Assembly: GCA_021325025.1 (NCBI GenBank)
Contig: JAJPHZ010000030.1
Coordinates: 45,121 to 109,120 of the forward strand
Source: Pseudomonadota bacterium
Lineage (GTDB): Bacteria; Desulfobacterota; Binatia; Binatales; Binataceae
Direction: 5' to 3'
Length of the DNA: 64,000 nucleotides
Positions within the stretch are counted from its first letter, which is position 1. Every line of letters starts with the position of its first letter. Of this stretch, positions 16,151 to 25,150 are shown piece by piece. The notes beneath the pieces are model-generated. The model made no database searches, was not told the origin of the DNA, and saw only the letters and a list, made by a program, of their open reading frames with translations. A program made the position numbers and the translations under genes.

Positions 16151-17158
16151 TTAATCCCCGGCAGCCCGCGCGATGCGGCGCGCGTAGTGGATTGCGACGC
16201 CCGCCGTCAGTCCCGCGAGCGAGTACAGGTAGTAGAATTGCTGCAAAATGAATCCGCATAGCGCCAGACGCGCGCCGCCCTTGTCGTAGAACAGACGATA
16301 AAGACCGCGATTGAGGATGACCGCCGCGGCCACCAGCACGCCGGCCACCGGCCACCATCGGCCGCGCCACAGGGCTGCCCCGCCCGCCGCCGCCAATCCC
16401 GCCGCAGTCAGCGCCGCGACGCGCTGCTCGCGCGACAGATTGAGTTCGGTGGGCAGCCCGCCGGTTTCCATCGCCAGCAACGTCCAGGGTATGGCCCGGC
16501 GCGCGACGTCGGTCCACAGCAGACTTAAAATGCTCCAGCGCTTGAGATGGGTGACCTGAAGGGCGGGATCGACAATGATGCGTGCGCCCGCCCGCACCAG
16601 CCGTGCACCCAACTCGATATCTTCGATCGACGGCAGCGTGTAGCGGCGCTGATCGAAACCGCCTGACGCAACGAACCGGTCGCGCCGGATGAAGCCGCAC
16701 GCGCCCCAAAATGTGACCGCCTCGCCCCGCGCGCGCTGATGAAAATAGTGATGCGCCAGGTTCTTGAACATACTAACCACCGAGCGGTCCGCCGGCTGCG
16801 CATCGTACGAGCCAATCACCGCGTCGGCGCCGGACTTTTCCATCGCCTCCAGACCGCGTGCCAGCAACCCCTCACCCGCGACCACATCAGCGTCGAGAAA
16901 GAGCAGCACCGGTGCCCCGGCCGCACACGCCCCGGCATTGCGCGCCGCCGCCGCGCCGCTGCGCGAAGAAAGACGCAGCAGCCGCACCGGAAATCCGCCG
17001 GCGATTGCCGCGGTCGCGTCGCCCGAACAATCATCGACCACGATTATTTCGCAATCCGAAGCCGCCTGCGCACAGACCGCACGCAGCGCAGCGGCGATGG
17101 TTGCGGAGGCGTTGTAGGCCGCGATGACCACGCTGAGTTTCAAACCGCCAGCCATCAT
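16151..17158 (-). CDS. Glycosyltransferase family 2 with C-terminal membrane segments
   Basis: About 335 residues. The N-terminal GT-A domain has LSVVIAAYNASATIAAAL, EIIVVDDCSGD, the FLDADVVAG metal site and FGFIRR/SIEDIELGARLVRAG-type acceptor regions. Two or three hydrophobic segments lie beyond residue 240, suggesting a membrane-anchored transferase. A GTG five codons upstream (17173) is also possible. It leads the minus-strand operon GT2-GT4-Wzm-Wzt. The 4-base gap to GT4 supports co-transcription. Confidence 0.9.
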   Translation of the reverse strand: MMAGGLKLSVVIAAYNASATIAAALRAVCAQAASDCEIIVVDDCSGDATAAIAGGFPVRLLRLSSRSGAAAARNAGACAAGAPVLLFLDADVVAGEGLLARGLEAMEKSGADAVIGSYDAQPADRSVVSMFKNLAHHYFHQRARGEAVTFWGACGFIRRDRFVASGGFDQRRYTLPSIEDIELGARLVRAGARIIVDPALQVTHLKRWSILSLLWTDVARRAIPWTLLAMETGGLPTELNLSREQRVAALTAAGLAAAGGAALWRGRWWPVAGVLVAAAVILNRGLYRLFYDKGGARLALCGFILQQFYYLYSLAGLTAGVAIHYARRIARAAGD

Positions 17159-17273
17159 TAGGTGCTTCGGCACGCTTAGCGCCTCAGCTTAGGGCAATCC
17201 GTCCGACGCGAGCAAGCTTGGGCCTGCCTCCCGCGCTGTGCCGAAACGGCGCGGTCCAGGCGGCGCAACTGTT

Positions 17274-17301
17274 TTGACAGGCGCCCCAATTGGAATAGAT
17301 T
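17274..17301 (+). promoter_or_regulatory. Sigma-70-like promoter close to the flavoprotein start
   Basis: TTGACA (17274-17279) is followed after 16 bases by TAGATT (17296-17301). The predicted start point would be only about 4 bases before the ATG at 17312, which has no ribosome site. This looks like a promoter for a leaderless or near-leaderless message. Confidence 0.5.
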
Positions 17302-17311
17302 GGCAGCCGCC

Positions 17312-18838
17312 ATGGGCCGCTTGAGTTATCCTGACTCGCCCGACACCGCCACGGTAGTTCTTGGTGCGGGACCCGCAGGTCTTACCGCGGCCTGGGAGCT
17401 ATGCAAGGCCGGCTTGCCGGTGCTGGTGGTGGAGCGCAATCCACACCAGGTGGGCGGCCTGTCGCGCACGGTCGATTACAAGGGCTTTCGTTTCGATATC
17501 GGAGGGCATCGCTTTTTTTCCAAGAACGCCGACATCGAAAAGTTATGGAGCGAAATTCTCGGCGCGCGGATGCTGGAACGGCAGCGGCTGTCGCGCATCT
17601 ATTATCACGGCCGTCTGTTCAAGTATCCGCTGGAAATCTGGGATACGCTCAAGAATCTGGGAGCCGGGGAAGCCGCTGCTTGCGTGGCCAGTTATCTGCG
17701 CGCGCGCGCACGCCGCCCCGCCGATATCCGCAGCTTCGAGGACTGGGTAACGCACGCCTTCGGCCGGCGGCTGCATGAGATCTTTTTCAAAACCTACACC
17801 GAAAAGGTGTGGGGCATTCCGTGCTCCGCAATCAGCGCCGATTGGGCCGCGCAGCGCATTCGGGGACTGTCGATGACAGCGCTGTTCAAGGCGGCCGCGG
17901 GATGGCGGCCCAATCCCAGTGCGCCGCTGATCAAGACCCTGGCCAACCGCTTTCGATATCCGCTCCACGGGCCGGGCCAGATGTGGGAGTCGATGGCGCA
18001 ACGCATCGAGCATGAGGGCGGGATCATCAGGCTGGGCGAGCGCGTCATCCGCATCCATCGCGACAGCCGGGGCGCGCTGGCGGTCACCACTGCCGGAGCG
18101 CACGGTGAACGGACCTATCCGGGCAGGCATTTCGTCTCGACGATTGCGATTCGCGAGCTGGCCGCGGCCATCGATCCACCGCCGCCGCCCGAGGTAAAAG
18201 AGGCGGCCGAAAAGCTCGGCTACCGGGATTTCATCACGGTTGCCCTGATCCTCGATCAGGATGAAGTTTTTCCCGACCAATGGATCTATATCCATGAGCC
18301 CGGCGTGCGCGTCGGACGCATCCAGAACTTCAAAAACTGGAGCCCGGCGATGGTGCCCGACGCGCGCTACACCGTGCTGGGCATGGAATACTTCTGCTTT
18401 CACGGCGAGCGCCTGTGGCGCATGGCGGATGCCGAGCTGATCGCGCTGGCGGCCAGCGAACTGGCCCGCCTCGGGCTGGGCGCTGCAGCGCAAATCGTCG
18501 ACGGCGCTGTGGTGCGCCAGCACGCCGCCTACCCCGTGTACGACCACCACTACCGCGAGCGCGTTGCGCGGATGCGCACCTTTGTGGAATCGCAGGTGCC
18601 CAACCTCCATTTGGCGGGGCGCAACGGGATGCACAAATACAACAACCAGGACCATGCGATGCTGACCGGCCTGATGGCGGCGTGGAACATCATGGGCGGA
18701 CGCTTCGATCCCTGGCGGGTCAATTCCGACGCGCTTTACATCGAGGACGGCCACGACGGTGAGGACGGTTCGCGGCTGGTGCCGATGAGCGTCGCGGCCA
18801 GCGAAATCGCGCCGCCGGCCGGTGCGGAGGAAGACTGA
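17312..18838 (+). CDS. FAD-dependent oxidoreductase, UDP-galactopyranose-mutase-like
   Basis: The 508-residue protein has the dinucleotide-binding VVLGAGPAGLTAAWEL, then GGLSRTVDYKGFRFDIGGHRFF. These belong to the amine oxidase/protoporphyrinogen oxidase-like clan, which includes UDP-galactopyranose mutase. RNGMHKYNNQDHAML near the C-terminus closes the FAD site. It may oxidise or isomerise a nucleotide sugar or lipid. The polysaccharide setting favours the sugar option. Substrate identity is an inference. Confidence 0.88.
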   Translation: MGRLSYPDSPDTATVVLGAGPAGLTAAWELCKAGLPVLVVERNPHQVGGLSRTVDYKGFRFDIGGHRFFSKNADIEKLWSEILGARMLERQRLSRIYYHGRLFKYPLEIWDTLKNLGAGEAAACVASYLRARARRPADIRSFEDWVTHAFGRRLHEIFFKTYTEKVWGIPCSAISADWAAQRIRGLSMTALFKAAAGWRPNPSAPLIKTLANRFRYPLHGPGQMWESMAQRIEHEGGIIRLGERVIRIHRDSRGALAVTTAGAHGERTYPGRHFVSTIAIRELAAAIDPPPPPEVKEAAEKLGYRDFITVALILDQDEVFPDQWIYIHEPGVRVGRIQNFKNWSPAMVPDARYTVLGMEYFCFHGERLWRMADAELIALAASELARLGLGAAAQIVDGAVVRQHAAYPVYDHHYRERVARMRTFVESQVPNLHLAGRNGMHKYNNQDHAMLTGLMAAWNIMGGRFDPWRVNSDALYIEDGHDGEDGSRLVPMSVAASEIAPPAGAEED

Positions 18839-20397
18839 CTCCCGCGGCGCTGCCCTTTTGCCGCCGGCGCGGCCCGCCACAAATAGCAATCGTAGCGGCG
18901 CAGCCCGAACCAATAGGGCACTTCGATCGTCCCGGCCGCTGCGAAACCCGGCGGTGCATCCGCGCGCCGGCCGGAAACAACGATCGCGGGCCGACGGCAG
19001 ATCGGGATGCCCACGTAATGCTCGCTCAGCTCGTCGATCCGACCGCTGCCTGCATCGATCAATGCCAACCTCAACGGATGGCCGCGGGCGCGCAAATGCC
19101 AGATGAAGTGAATTCCCTCGCCGCGCGCCAGCTCCGGCCCATACACCCATGCGATGCAGCGCTCCGGCGGCGCCATCGTGCCGACCGTCTCCAGCGCCCT
19201 CCACAGGCATCGTGCGCGCGCCGCAAACCGCTGCTGTGCGGCCAAACTGGCGATGGCCAAAGCGCCGACGCCGAGCGCCGCGGCGGCCACGGCAACGCGC
19301 CTCATCGCTGAGGCCGGGGATTCAATCAGGCCGCTGAGCAGGGCCGCGAACCACAGATCCCCGCCCCAGGCGGCCGGAATCGCATACCGTCCGCCGGGGT
19401 TGCGCAGACGCACCGGCAGGTAGATGGCGATGCCGGCGCCCAGCAGCAGTAACCCGACCAGCCATGCGCCGCGGTAATCGCGCCATAACCGCCGCAGCCC
19501 CTGCACCAGCGCATCGCGGCGCCGCTCCTGCGCCGCCTCTGAAGCGGATTTGCCTACCGTTAGTAGCGCGGCGATAGAAAGCGCGGCCGGCACCATCAGA
19601 AAGATCGATTCCTTGATCATACCGCGCGCCATCGTGATCAATTGACCGGGGTCGGGCGGCGCGGTGGCATACTGGCCGGGATGCCAGGCGGATTTGTAGA
19701 TGATGAAATGGCCGGCCGGCAGCAGCAGTGTCAGCCCCAGCGCCGCCGCGCGCCGGCCGTGGCGCCGCCATGCCTGGCGCAGCTGCAGCCCATCGGGAGC
19801 GATGCGCAGCAGCATTTGCGCGGGAACGATCGCGGCAAAGGTATTCTTGCATCCGAGCGCGGCCAGCACGAACAACGCTCCGGCCATATCCCAGGGCGTG
19901 GGCCGCGCACTGCGTGCCGCCGCCACGGCGCAGATAAGCCCCGCCAGCGCATAGGGCATCGCCACGCCTTCCGACAGCGTCAGCGCCCTCCACACCTCGC
20001 CTTGCTCGGGCGACCACAGCGCGACCGCCGTGGCGAGCACGGCCGCGGCGGGCCGGATACGCAACTGCAGCATCAGGGTCAGCATCGCGCCGGCCGCCAG
20101 CGCTGCCCAAACCGTCCGTGCCAGCCGCCATCGGAAAGCGTTGGCACCGAGCACCTGCGCGCCAACCTGCCAGTGCGCCAGGAGCACCGGACGAAATACA
20201 CCCAGACTGTGGTATTCGCCCAACACCCGGTCGCGATAGAGGCGCAGATGCTGCTCGACGGTGGCCGCACCAGAAGGATAAACCAGGTTGCCGTCGTCGT
20301 TGAAATCAAATTGGGTGGACAGACCGGGAATGTATAGCGAAGCGATGAGGCAGGCCCACAGTACAATCCAGCCGGCTGTTCGCCCGCGATTGGTCAT
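18736..20397 (-). CDS. Polytopic membrane protein, glycosyltransferase-39-like layout
   Basis: About 553 residues. The first two thirds carry about ten hydrophobic segments. A short lumenal motif DFNDDGNLVYPSGAATVEQH at about 31-50 resembles the acidic first loop of dolichyl/undecaprenyl-phosphate-sugar transferases (DD). This is the arrangement of membrane mannosyl or arabinosyl transferases, but no family motif is diagnostic. The last 35 codons are antisense to the flavoprotein gene and low-complexity (SQSSSAPAGGAISL). The functional end may be earlier than the stop. Confidence 0.65.
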   Translation of the reverse strand: MTNRGRTAGWIVLWACLIASLYIPGLSTQFDFNDDGNLVYPSGAATVEQHLRLYRDRVLGEYHSLGVFRPVLLAHWQVGAQVLGANAFRWRLARTVWAALAAGAMLTLMLQLRIRPAAAVLATAVALWSPEQGEVWRALTLSEGVAMPYALAGLICAVAAARSARPTPWDMAGALFVLAALGCKNTFAAIVPAQMLLRIAPDGLQLRQAWRRHGRRAAALGLTLLLPAGHFIIYKSAWHPGQYATAPPDPGQLITMARGMIKESIFLMVPAALSIAALLTVGKSASEAAQERRRDALVQGLRRLWRDYRGAWLVGLLLLGAGIAIYLPVRLRNPGGRYAIPAAWGGDLWFAALLSGLIESPASAMRRVAVAAAALGVGALAIASLAAQQRFAARARCLWRALETVGTMAPPERCIAWVYGPELARGEGIHFIWHLRARGHPLRLALIDAGSGRIDELSEHYVGIPICRRPAIVVSGRRADAPPGFAAAGTIEVPYWFGLRRYDCYLWRAAPAAKGQRRGSQSSSAPAGGAISLAATLIGTSREPSSPSWPSSM

Positions 20398-20452
20398 GCC
20401 TTGCTATGCTCTCGATGCTGCAACAGATAAAACGAAATTCGCCCTCCGCGCG

Positions 20453-20956
20453 TCAAACCGCCAGGTCCGAATACGAGCCCGCGATCAGATCGGCTGCGCT
20501 TATGCCCAGCCGGTGGAGCAAGGCGTCGGCCTGCGCGCGGCAGCCCGCGACATCGCGGCCGGGCCCGACTTCAACCTCGAACTCGATGAAGGAGCCGAGT
20601 CCCTCCACTTCGTCCAGATGGATGCGGATGTTGTCAAGGCGCCACAGTTGGCGGCGCTTGCGCACCACCGCTTTGATTCCCAGCGCCTGCTGGAGCATGA
20701 ATTCGAGTTGCGGGGCGTTGCAGACCGGCACCACTTCGTAGCGGCTGACCTTGGCCGATTTATCGTCGGGACGGCGATAGAAGATCAGCGCATCGCCGGC
20801 GCCTTGCTGGCGGCGCAACTTGAGCCGCCCCTGCGCAACCTTGAAATAGGTATCGACCTGCTCGAAGCTAGCTTGCATCACGGCGCCGGCCGCGGCGGCC
20901 GTGCGCGCCATCGCCGCCAAACTCGCGCATCGCGCCTTGATCTCGAGGTTCTCCAT
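20453..20956 (-). CDS. CYTH-domain protein (class IV adenylate cyclase-like)
   Basis: The 167-residue protein opens MENLEIKARC. LEIKA is the CYTH ExExK-type start, here with Asn in place of the first Glu. VDTYFKVAQGRLKLRR, ALIFYRRPDDKSAKVSRYEV and DNVRIHLDEVEGLGSF-like segments follow. The set matches CYTH enzymes such as class IV adenylate cyclase and thiamine triphosphatase, which act on triphosphate substrates in a beta-tunnel. Its ATG shares one base with the upstream CoA-transferase stop (TGATG), so both are in one transcript. The true substrate is unclear. Confidence 0.85.
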   Translation of the reverse strand: MENLEIKARCASLAAMARTAAAAGAVMQASFEQVDTYFKVAQGRLKLRRQQGAGDALIFYRRPDDKSAKVSRYEVVPVCNAPQLEFMLQQALGIKAVVRKRRQLWRLDNIRIHLDEVEGLGSFIEFEVEVGPGRDVAGCRAQADALLHRLGISAADLIAGSYSDLAV

Positions 20957-22200
20957 CAACGCGACGCGCTGCGCTTGCGCCGCTCCGCCAGCATCGCTGC
21001 CTCGCCCAGCACACCGTCGGCGGTCAGCGCTGCGACCCGTTCGGGCGTGTAACCCAGGTATTTGCCCAGCACGCGTTCGTTGTCCTGTCCCAGCAGGCTC
21101 AGTTCGGGCGGAATTTCGGTCGGCGTTTCGGAGAAGTGAAATGGCGCCTTGGGCAGCGCCACATCGCCGAAGCCGGGCACGTTGATGGTCTGAAAGGCGT
21201 TGCGCGCTTTCATCTGCGGATGGTTGATCACGCCGGGCAAGTCGAGCACCGGCACGCCGATGAGATGATTCTCCTGCAGCAGCCGCACCGGGATATCGCG
21301 GGTCGGAAAGGATTGCAGCCATTCCTCGACAATCGCGACCGTTTCGTACTTACGCTGATTGCGCGCCTCCTGGGTGGCGTAGCGCGGGTCGGTGATCAAC
21401 TCCGGCCTGCCCATCAGCTTGCAGAAGCCCTCCCATTGATGGGCCAGGACGACGACGATCATGTAGCCGTCGCTGGCCTTGAAGATTCCGCACGGCGTGG
21501 CCTCGTCGCGATGGGCCCCGCACGGCCCGGGATTGACGCCGGTGAACAGATGGTTGATGAGCGGGATGTCGTGGATGTGGAACAGGCATTCGAACAGCGC
21601 CAGGTCGATATACTGACCGACTCCGGTCCGCTCGCGGTAAAACAACGCCGCCAGAATCGCGGCCAGCGCGTTGACGCCGCCGTTGTTGTCAGCGATGTAC
21701 GCGCCGGTATAAACGGGCGAGCCGCCGGGGTTGCCGGTCAGATGCGTCATGCCGCTGAGCGCCTGCGCCACCGCATCGGTGCCGGGCAGCCGCGCCATCG
21801 GCCCGGTCTGTCCAAAGGCCGACACCGAGCACATGATCAGCCGCGGATTGACGCGCTTGAGCGACTCGTAGTCGAAGCCGTACTTGGCCAGCACGCCGGG
21901 CGTGAAGTTCTCGATCAGCACGTCGAAATGGCGCACCAGTTCGCGGCCGATTTCCCCGCCCTGGGGCTTTTTGATGTCGATACAGACGCTTTGCTTACCG
22001 CGATTCCAGTAGGTAAAGCCGGGCGTAAAGCCGGCGGGTCCGGTCTCGCCGCCGTAGCCGCGCGTGTAATCGCCGATCGGCGGCATCTCCAGCTTGACCA
22101 CTTCCGCACCCATGTCCGCCATCATCTTGCCGGTCACCGGACCGGCGATGTACTGGCCCATCTCAAGTACCCGCACTCCGCTCAGGGCCCGTTTTTCCAT
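20956..22200 (-). CDS. CaiB/BaiF CoA-transferase family III
   Basis: The 414-residue protein has the family opening RVLEMGQYIAGPVTGKMMADMGAEVVKLE. The conserved GTDAVAQALSGM (about 165-176) carries the catalytic Asp. VLIENFTPGVLAKYG and DGYMIVVVLAHQWEGFCKLMG follow. Family III enzymes transfer CoA between a thioester and a carboxylic acid. The acid is unknown. A VOC protein lies upstream on the same strand and CYTH downstream. Confidence 0.93.
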   Translation of the reverse strand: MEKRALSGVRVLEMGQYIAGPVTGKMMADMGAEVVKLEMPPIGDYTRGYGGETGPAGFTPGFTYWNRGKQSVCIDIKKPQGGEIGRELVRHFDVLIENFTPGVLAKYGFDYESLKRVNPRLIMCSVSAFGQTGPMARLPGTDAVAQALSGMTHLTGNPGGSPVYTGAYIADNNGGVNALAAILAALFYRERTGVGQYIDLALFECLFHIHDIPLINHLFTGVNPGPCGAHRDEATPCGIFKASDGYMIVVVLAHQWEGFCKLMGRPELITDPRYATQEARNQRKYETVAIVEEWLQSFPTRDIPVRLLQENHLIGVPVLDLPGVINHPQMKARNAFQTINVPGFGDVALPKAPFHFSETPTEIPPELSLLGQDNERVLGKYLGYTPERVAALTADGVLGEAAMLAERRKRSASR

Positions 22201-22245
22201 CGCTCACCTGCTTCCTTTCTCGGATAAATCCGCCGCGCCGGCACT

Positions 22246-22752
22246 TCAGGCCTGACGCAGCGGCCCAATGTGCATGCTCTTGAGCATATCGGCCAGGCTT
22301 GGGTCGTCCGGCGCAAAGTCCAGGCGCTCCATCCCCACGTAGTCACTGGGAAGCCTGGGACGCTGCTCGGGCGGAACGTCGCAGTAAACCTCCAACTGAT
22401 TGCCGTCGGGATCCAGAAAATACACGCTCTTGGTAATGCCGTGATGCACGGTGAAGCAGATCGGCACCTGGCGCTCCTTCAACTCCCGATAGGCCTTGAC
22501 CAGTTCCGCCTCGTCGGCAAGCCTGAACGCCACGTGCGCCAGACCGACCTGTGGCCCTTTGGGGGGCTCGGCGCCGGCCCCGACTTCCATCAGGGCAAGT
22601 TCGTGATGATCGCGGCGATGGCTGGCCAGAAAGGCCATCCCCGGCATCTCGAACATCACGTCCAGTCCCAGCACTTCCGTGTAAAACTGCCGTGCGCGAG
22701 AAAGATCCCTAATCTTCAGCACGACGTGGCCGATTCTGTCGGGGTTAATCAT
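22246..22752 (-). CDS. VOC-family protein, extradiol-dioxygenase-like
   Basis: The 168-residue protein has the metal-binding pattern of vicinal-oxygen-chelate enzymes. GHVVLKIRDL (His8) starts the fold, LAHVAFRL gives the second His and QLEVYCD the Glu. KSVYFLDPDGNQLEVYC is the classical C-terminal strand. Extradiol dioxygenases and glyoxalases share this fold. It precedes the CoA transferase by about 45 bases, so both may act in one degradation step. It is divergent from nadA. Confidence 0.85.
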   Translation of the reverse strand: MINPDRIGHVVLKIRDLSRARQFYTEVLGLDVMFEMPGMAFLASHRRDHHELALMEVGAGAEPPKGPQVGLAHVAFRLADEAELVKAYRELKERQVPICFTVHHGITKSVYFLDPDGNQLEVYCDVPPEQRPRLPSDYVGMERLDFAPDDPSLADMLKSMHIGPLRQA

Positions 22753-22856
22753 CGTCGACCTCCTGATGGAGCCTTCTCAAGGCATAGCACTTTTGCACCG
22801 GCGCCGGACAGGCGCGGCCAAGCCCGCCGCAGCGGGGCTTGCCCGCGCCATCCGGA

Positions 22857-22873
22857 TGTGTCAACTTGACACA
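22857..22873. promoter_or_regulatory. Perfect palindrome overlapping the nadA -35 element (candidate repressor operator)
   Basis: TGTGTCAACTTGACACA is an 8-bp perfect inverted repeat with one central base. Its right half contains the TTGACA of the nadA promoter. Overlap with a -35 is the position of a repressor site. The nearest candidate regulator is the NrtR-type protein in the same operon. Confidence 0.7.
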
Positions 22874-22894
22874 AAGGGTCGTTCGCAATATTAG
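22866..22894 (+). promoter_or_regulatory. Sigma-70-type promoter of nadA
   Basis: TTGACA (22866-22871), a 17-base spacer and TATTAG (22889-22894) form a near-consensus promoter. It would give a leader of about 24 bases that contains GGGAG seven bases before the ATG at 22925. It is the best promoter in the window. Confidence 0.75.
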
Positions 22895-22924
22895 CTTTTG
22901 CGAGAACTTCCCGGGAGCTTGGAA

Positions 22925-23938
22925 ATGGCACCTGACACCCACGCGGCTATAACCGGCGACGAGCTATACCACAAACTGAGCGTGCTGGGGCAATACGACT
23001 ACGACCGCGATTCGTGCGAGCGTTTCGCCGCCACGATTGCGGAAATCCTGCGGCTGAAGGCCGCACGCCGGGCCGTGGTTCTGGCCCACAACTATCAGCG
23101 GCCGGAGATTTTCGAGGTCGCCGACTTTATCGGCGATTCGCTGGAACTGGCGCGCAAGGCCAAGGAGGTGCGCGACGCCGAGATCATCGTGTTCTGCGGG
23201 GTCCACTTCATGGCCGAAACCGCCAAGGTGTTCAATCCCGAGCGGATGGTGCTGCTGCCCGACCTCAAGGCCGGATGCTCGCTGGCCGACAGTGTCACGG
23301 CCGACGCGCTGGCCGAGCGCAAGGCGGAACTTAAAAACCTCTACCCCGACCTCAAGGTCGTCTCGTATGTGAACTGCACGGCCGACGTCAAGGCGCTGTC
23401 CGACGCGTGCTGCACCTCGGCCAACGCCACCAAGGTCGTCAACGCGATCGACTCCGAGCATATCCTGTTCGTACCCGACCAGAACCTGGCCAACTACGTG
23501 CAGGGCCAGACCCAAAAGCAGATCATTTCGTGGGATGGCAACTGCTACGTCCATCATCAGATTACGGCCGCCGAAGTCGAGAAGGTCAAGCGCGGCCTGC
23601 CCGGTATCAAGGTGCTGGCGCATCCGGAATGCCGCTCCGACGTACTGGGGGTCGCCGACGCGGTGCTTTCCACCAGCGCGATGGTGCGCTACGCGGAGCG
23701 CAGCGACGCCACCGAATTTCTGATCGTCACTGAATGCGGCCTGTCCGACCGCCTGCTGCTGGAGATTCCCGGCAAGCATTTCTACAAGGCGTGCAAGCTG
23801 TGCCGCTATATGAAGATGATCACGCTGGAGGGCGCGCTCGATTCCCTGCGCAATCTGCGCTACGAAATCGAATTGAGCGAAGAGGTGCGCGAAGGCGCGC
23901 GCCACGCCCTGGAGCGGATGTTGGAGTTGAGCGCGTAA
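22925..23938 (+). CDS. nadA: Quinolinate synthase A
   Basis: The 337-residue protein condenses iminoaspartate with dihydroxyacetone phosphate to quinolinate in de novo NAD synthesis. Its three iron-sulphur Cys align with the known ones: GCSLAD (Cys118), WDGNCYVHH (Cys207) and CKLCRYM (Cys293). AHNYQRPEI, VHFMAETAKVFNP and LAHPECRSDV are also conserved. The ATG at 22925 has GGGAG upstream and was preferred to a TTG at 22898. It is followed by an NrtR-type regulator after 34 bases. nadB and nadC are not in the window. Confidence 0.96.
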   Translation: MAPDTHAAITGDELYHKLSVLGQYDYDRDSCERFAATIAEILRLKAARRAVVLAHNYQRPEIFEVADFIGDSLELARKAKEVRDAEIIVFCGVHFMAETAKVFNPERMVLLPDLKAGCSLADSVTADALAERKAELKNLYPDLKVVSYVNCTADVKALSDACCTSANATKVVNAIDSEHILFVPDQNLANYVQGQTQKQIISWDGNCYVHHQITAAEVEKVKRGLPGIKVLAHPECRSDVLGVADAVLSTSAMVRYAERSDATEFLIVTECGLSDRLLLEIPGKHFYKACKLCRYMKMITLEGALDSLRNLRYEIELSEEVREGARHALERMLELSA

Positions 23939-23972
23939 GCCCTGCTCCTTTCATCAACCGTTTTCGCCGACC

Positions 23973-24707
23973 TTGGACCACACCAACATCGCGCCTGAAC
24001 AGCGCCCGCAACATAACGGCGCGCCGCCGGCACCGGCACGCCGCGCCCATCGCTACGAGCGGCCCAAGGTCGCGGTCGATACCGTGCTGTTCGTGGTCGA
24101 TGGCGGCCGCCTCAAGACCTACCTGGTGCAGCTCAAATCGGGGCCGTTGCGCGGCAAATGGGCGTTTCCGGGAGGCCTGGTGCGGGTGGGCGAGATGCTC
24201 GACGACGCCGCGCGGCGCCAGTTGCTCTCCACGACCGGACTTGAATGTGCCTATTTGGAGCAGTTGTTTACCTTCGGCGATCCTTCGCGAGACCCGCGCG
24301 CGCATGTCGTCTCCGTGGCCTACATGGCGTTGATTTCCGATCCCGCCCGGGTGGCGGTGCCCTCGCACAAGTACGCCGCCGGCGGCTGGTACGAAGTCCC
24401 CGGCCAGCTGCCGCCGCTGGCTTACGACCACGCGCTGATTGCCGACTATGCGTTGTCGCGCCTCAAAGCCAAGCTCGCCTACACCAACATCGCCGCCTTT
24501 GTGTTGCCCAAATCCTTTACCTTCAAGGAATTGGAAGATCTCTACGCCGCGATCCTGGGGCGCAGCCTGGACCGCCGCAACTTCCGGCGCCGGATTGCCG
24601 CGATGGGTCTGCTCAAGAAGCTGCCCGTAAAGCGCTATGGCCCCCATCGCCCGGCCGGCCTCTACAGCTTCAGGAAACAGACGCTGCAGGTCGTGCAAAT
24701 GCTGTGA
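23973..24707 (+). CDS. nrtR: NrtR-type Nudix-family transcriptional regulator of NAD synthesis
   Basis: About 244 residues, starting at TTG as no ATG is available upstream. The N-terminal two thirds form a Nudix domain (VDTVLFVVDGGRLKTYLVQL, WAFPGGLVRVGEMLDDAA). The Nudix box is degenerate: the REUxEE core reads RQLLST, removing the catalytic glutamates. That agrees with NrtR regulators, which bind ADP-ribose but need not hydrolyse it. The C-terminal region (FKELEDLYAAI, RRNFRRRIAAMGLL) forms the winged helix that binds DNA. Position directly after nadA strongly supports the role. Confidence 0.85.
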   Translation: MDHTNIAPEQRPQHNGAPPAPARRAHRYERPKVAVDTVLFVVDGGRLKTYLVQLKSGPLRGKWAFPGGLVRVGEMLDDAARRQLLSTTGLECAYLEQLFTFGDPSRDPRAHVVSVAYMALISDPARVAVPSHKYAAGGWYEVPGQLPPLAYDHALIADYALSRLKAKLAYTNIAAFVLPKSFTFKELEDLYAAILGRSLDRRNFRRRIAAMGLLKKLPVKRYGPHRPAGLYSFRKQTLQVVQML

Positions 24708-24734
24708 ACTGATATACTGTGGTCGGGGTAAACG

Positions 24735-25148
24735 ATGGCCAAGAGCCGAACAACCAGGCTTCTCATTGCCGGCGCTGCAGTGGCGGTGCTGGCCGTGATT
24801 TACTTCGGCGCCTACGCCTGGCACGCCGGTCTTGATCCGGCTGCGGCCGGCGGTCCTGGGCACAACGTCGTGACCCTGGATCCCGGCCTTTACAAGGGGC
24901 CTGCACACGAGGCGTACCGCGTGGCGCGCGAACATCCCGAACTGCTTGCCCAGATGCATTGCTACTGCGGATGCGATCGGCTCCATGGCCATAACAGCCT
25001 GCTGGACTGCTTCCGCGATACGCATGGCGGTCATTGTGCAATTTGTGTGGGGGAGGCAATTGACGCCGAACGAATGTACAAAGCCGGAACACCGGTCGAT
25101 CAGATCCGTGATGCTCTGCGCCAGCGCTACTATCGCCACGAGAGCTGA
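24735..25148 (+). CDS. PCYCGC-motif membrane-anchored protein
   Basis: The 137-residue protein has one hydrophobic N-terminal span (about 9-27) acting as a signal or anchor. The motif HCYCGCDRLHGHNSLLDCF follows at about 75-93, with further Cys in GHCAICVGEA. This is the PF13798-type pattern, probably binding metal outside the membrane. Its function is undefined. An extended -10 like TGATATACT lies at about 24710-24718, so it may have its own promoter. It is followed after 2 bases by a DedA gene. Confidence 0.8.
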   Translation: MAKSRTTRLLIAGAAVAVLAVIYFGAYAWHAGLDPAAAGGPGHNVVTLDPGLYKGPAHEAYRVAREHPELLAQMHCYCGCDRLHGHNSLLDCFRDTHGGHCAICVGEAIDAERMYKAGTPVDQIRDALRQRYYRHES

Positions 25149-25150
25149 AC

